The notes under the pieces are model-generated. The model made no database searches. It was given only the letters and a program-made list of their open reading frames with translations, and was not told the DNA's origin. A DNA stretch of 64,000 nt from Anaerolineae bacterium. Its GTDB lineage: Bacteria; Chloroflexota; Anaerolineae; Aggregatilineales; Phototrophicaceae. Numbering within the stretch: the first letter of the stretch is position 1; every line of letters begins with the position of its first letter. Shown here one piece after another: positions 62,799-64,000 of the stretch. The position numbers and the translations under genes are program-made. The DNA is taken from assembly GCA_025454525.1 (NCBI GenBank), contig JALOOG010000031.1, forward strand, positions 1 to 64,000, read 5' to 3'.

Positions 62799-63509
62799 TT
62801 AAGGTGCAAATTCCGGCGCAAGCAGCGCGCTCATCGACTCTAATGGGATCGCAACACGAAATGATCCCGCCGCATAGGCCGCCACTTGATACGGTGGGAA
62901 GAAAAAATATAACGCGGTGTCATCGATCGCCCAATTGCCATAACTCAGCGGATCAAAACCCGTGCCGTCTTCGATCCACGCGCCTTCGGCCCATTCGCCC
63001 ATTTGCGTCCGGAGATCCGCTTGGATCAACGGCACAAGCGTCACTAAGACGGTTTCAAGATCGGTGTTAAACAGATCCGAGAGCATCACTTCCCGCTCAT
63101 TTTCTAGGTCAAAGGTGAAGGTGCGATAGAAGCTGTTCGGATGTGCGCCGCCCGTGTAGGTGCTAAAGGTATACACTAGGTTGACGATCGACTCCGACCG
63201 CCATAATTCCTCATAACCCCCGATGAGTGACCAGTGTGCGCTCATGCCATACAGCGAATCGTCGGTAAAAAATTCGCCGTATTCGCTTCGCATCCCGTTG
63301 ATCACCTCGGTGAGGATCGTATCGGCAAAGGCATGATCGACTAACCAAGCCGGATAGGCCACATCCATGGTAAACGAGGCCTGCAAGCGACAACCGCCCT
63401 TAATTTCGTCCTCAACCCCAAATTTTTGATCACACTGATTTTGCTGAAGCGCATTGACTCCGATTGTCCCGATCAAGATCCCGATTAGCACCGCGATCGC
63501 TGTTTTCAT
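62799..63509 (-). CDS. RsiV/DUF3298-like extracytoplasmic protein
   Basis: A 236-residue protein from ATG 63509, chosen because GAGGAGG lies eight bases upstream. Residues 3-20 are a hydrophobic signal or anchor (AIAVLIGILIGTIGVNAL). The mature part has the DUF4163/DUF3298 arrangement of RsiV: a first alpha/beta half and then FSTYTGGAHPNSFYRTFTFDL, the conserved GGAH-N box, and FPPYQVAAYAAGSF near the end. In RsiV this domain binds lysozyme and controls a sigma factor, but no sigma factor gene is adjacent and there is no cytoplasmic anti-sigma part. Two Cys pairs could form disulfides. Confidence 0.85.
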   Translation of the reverse strand: MKTAIAVLIGILIGTIGVNALQQNQCDQKFGVEDEIKGGCRLQASFTMDVAYPAWLVDHAFADTILTEVINGMRSEYGEFFTDDSLYGMSAHWSLIGGYEELWRSESIVNLVYTFSTYTGGAHPNSFYRTFTFDLENEREVMLSDLFNTDLETVLVTLVPLIQADLRTQMGEWAEGAWIEDGTGFDPLSYGNWAIDDTALYFFFPPYQVAAYAAGSFRVAIPLESMSALLAPEFAP

Positions 63510-63652
63510 TGAGTAAACCTCCTCGCTGTTTATCACACTCATTATAACGCTTTCTACCAAACTGTATCCTCAAACAAACCGTCTTATAACCTGTGATCCG
63601 ACGCGCCCGTGATACGCTTAAAGGTGATTCGATTAAACAGGGGAGTCCCGCC

Positions 63653-64000
63653 ATGAGTGATGCCGCCGTCAAAGAGACGCGCCGCGTCCTGCGACAGGTG
63701 CAAAGCCACCTAACCCAGTCACGCTTGAATCTGGGCGCAATCTCGGAGAGTCTTGGTTTCGTAGATGTGATCTATCACCCCAAGAATATCCTAGGGGATT
63801 TTAACTACATTACCCCGCGCAAAAGCACCGCATGGATCTCGATCAAAGAGGTCGAAAACGGATTGAATGCCCTGCGCGCACGGGAGCGAGTCGGACGGAT
63901 TGAATATATTGAAGGCCTGTATCCGCCGTTATTTGCGCGGAATCTGATGGACTTGGGGCTTAGCGTGGAACGCGAAAACCCGATCATGGTGTATCAGGTG
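63653..64000 (+). CDS. 5-prime part of a conserved hypothetical protein (runs off the window)
   Basis: An open frame of 116 codons from ATG 63653 with GGGGAG about seven bases upstream, still open at the right edge. The part visible starts MSDAAVKETRRVLRQVQSHL and contains HPKNILGDFNYITPRKSTAW and RVGRIEYIEGLYPPLFARNL. It may be the N-terminal half of a GNAT acetyltransferase, where a LYPPLFARNLMDLGL-like stretch precedes the catalytic domain, but the diagnostic acetyl-CoA loop is outside the window. No signal peptide or membrane helix. Confidence 0.65.
   Translation, partial: MSDAAVKETRRVLRQVQSHLTQSRLNLGAISESLGFVDVIYHPKNILGDFNYITPRKSTAWISIKEVENGLNALRARERVGRIEYIEGLYPPLFARNLMDLGLSVERENPIMVYQV

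Noticed and set aside
1-64000. tRNA, rRNA or CRISPR loci
   Set aside because: No TTCGA-containing cloverleaf ends, no rRNA-like stretches and no spaced repeats were recognised on either strand; a scan by software could still find a tRNA missed by eye.

Overview
The window reads like a chromosomal segment of a free-living bacterium with roughly balanced base composition. The style of its genes suggests Chloroflexota (Anaerolineae-like): TIR plus FGE-sulfatase proteins, one-piece pyruvate:ferredoxin oxidoreductase, PASTA and TolB-propeller exoproteins, many stand-alone receiver proteins, and a sensor kinase packed with PAS and GAF domains. This placement is inference; there is no rRNA or other marker gene. 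GATC-containing words are very frequent, and the octamer GCGATCGC was found at least 21 times by eye, a HIP1-like pattern.

Layout. 0-10 kb is housekeeping: dnaX, a YaeQ/PD-(D/E)XK-like protein, a GDP-fucose synthase-like epimerase, PduO-type cobalamin adenosyltransferase, an unusually long glutamyl-tRNA synthetase, a cytochrome P450, a receiver protein and an isocitrate/isopropylmalate dehydrogenase family enzyme. 10.8-18.2 kb holds an Hsp20, a SHOCT membrane protein, a TIR-FGE protein split by one in-frame stop codon, and a large PFOR. 18.7-23.1 kb carries a Wzz-like membrane protein and three related genes with an N-terminal repeat region and a membrane anchor, two of which add a TolB-type propeller. 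23.2-26.0 kb is an A+T-rich gene for a large effector-like protein: an LQ-THGNQ leader, a nuclease-like HLLN motif and a C-terminal Gly-Tyr repeat field. 26-42.7 kb holds an oligopeptide ABC ATPase pair, a TAP-like hydrolase, a frameshifted membrane protein, a PASTA protein, an anion transporter, a radical SAM enzyme, a GT-C glycosyltransferase, PadR, a receiver protein and an aldehyde dehydrogenase whose start region is duplicated in tandem.

42.7-56 kb is the accessory part. After clpC come a promoter-bearing dispersed repeat, an IS630 fragment, a 929-residue NACHT NTPase, an aminotransferase, a staphylococcal-nuclease-like protein without its catalytic residues, a GT2 glycosyltransferase and a second IS630 wreck. 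Then comes the most interesting locus. A second LQRTHGNQ-leader protein, whose C-terminus resembles Cys-His deamidases of the CheD/CNF type, lies tail to tail with a two-domain AAA+ ATPase of the kind found beside extracellular contractile injection systems (eCIS). The 3-prime end of that ATPase gene is present twice in the same orientation, once as the functional end and once as a decayed copy on the far side of the effector gene. The effector therefore sits between direct repeats, as expected if a cassette had been inserted that rebuilt the ATPase tail. No sheath, tube or baseplate genes are visible, so this is an orphan effector/ATPase module.

56-64 kb contains a 1338-residue PAS/GAF histidine kinase, a secreted seven-bladed propeller protein, a TetR regulator preceded by the second copy of the dispersed repeat, an RsiV/DUF3298-like protein and the start of a further gene that runs off the right edge. 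No tRNA, rRNA or CRISPR array was found. All homology statements rest on reading motifs by eye; nothing was searched.
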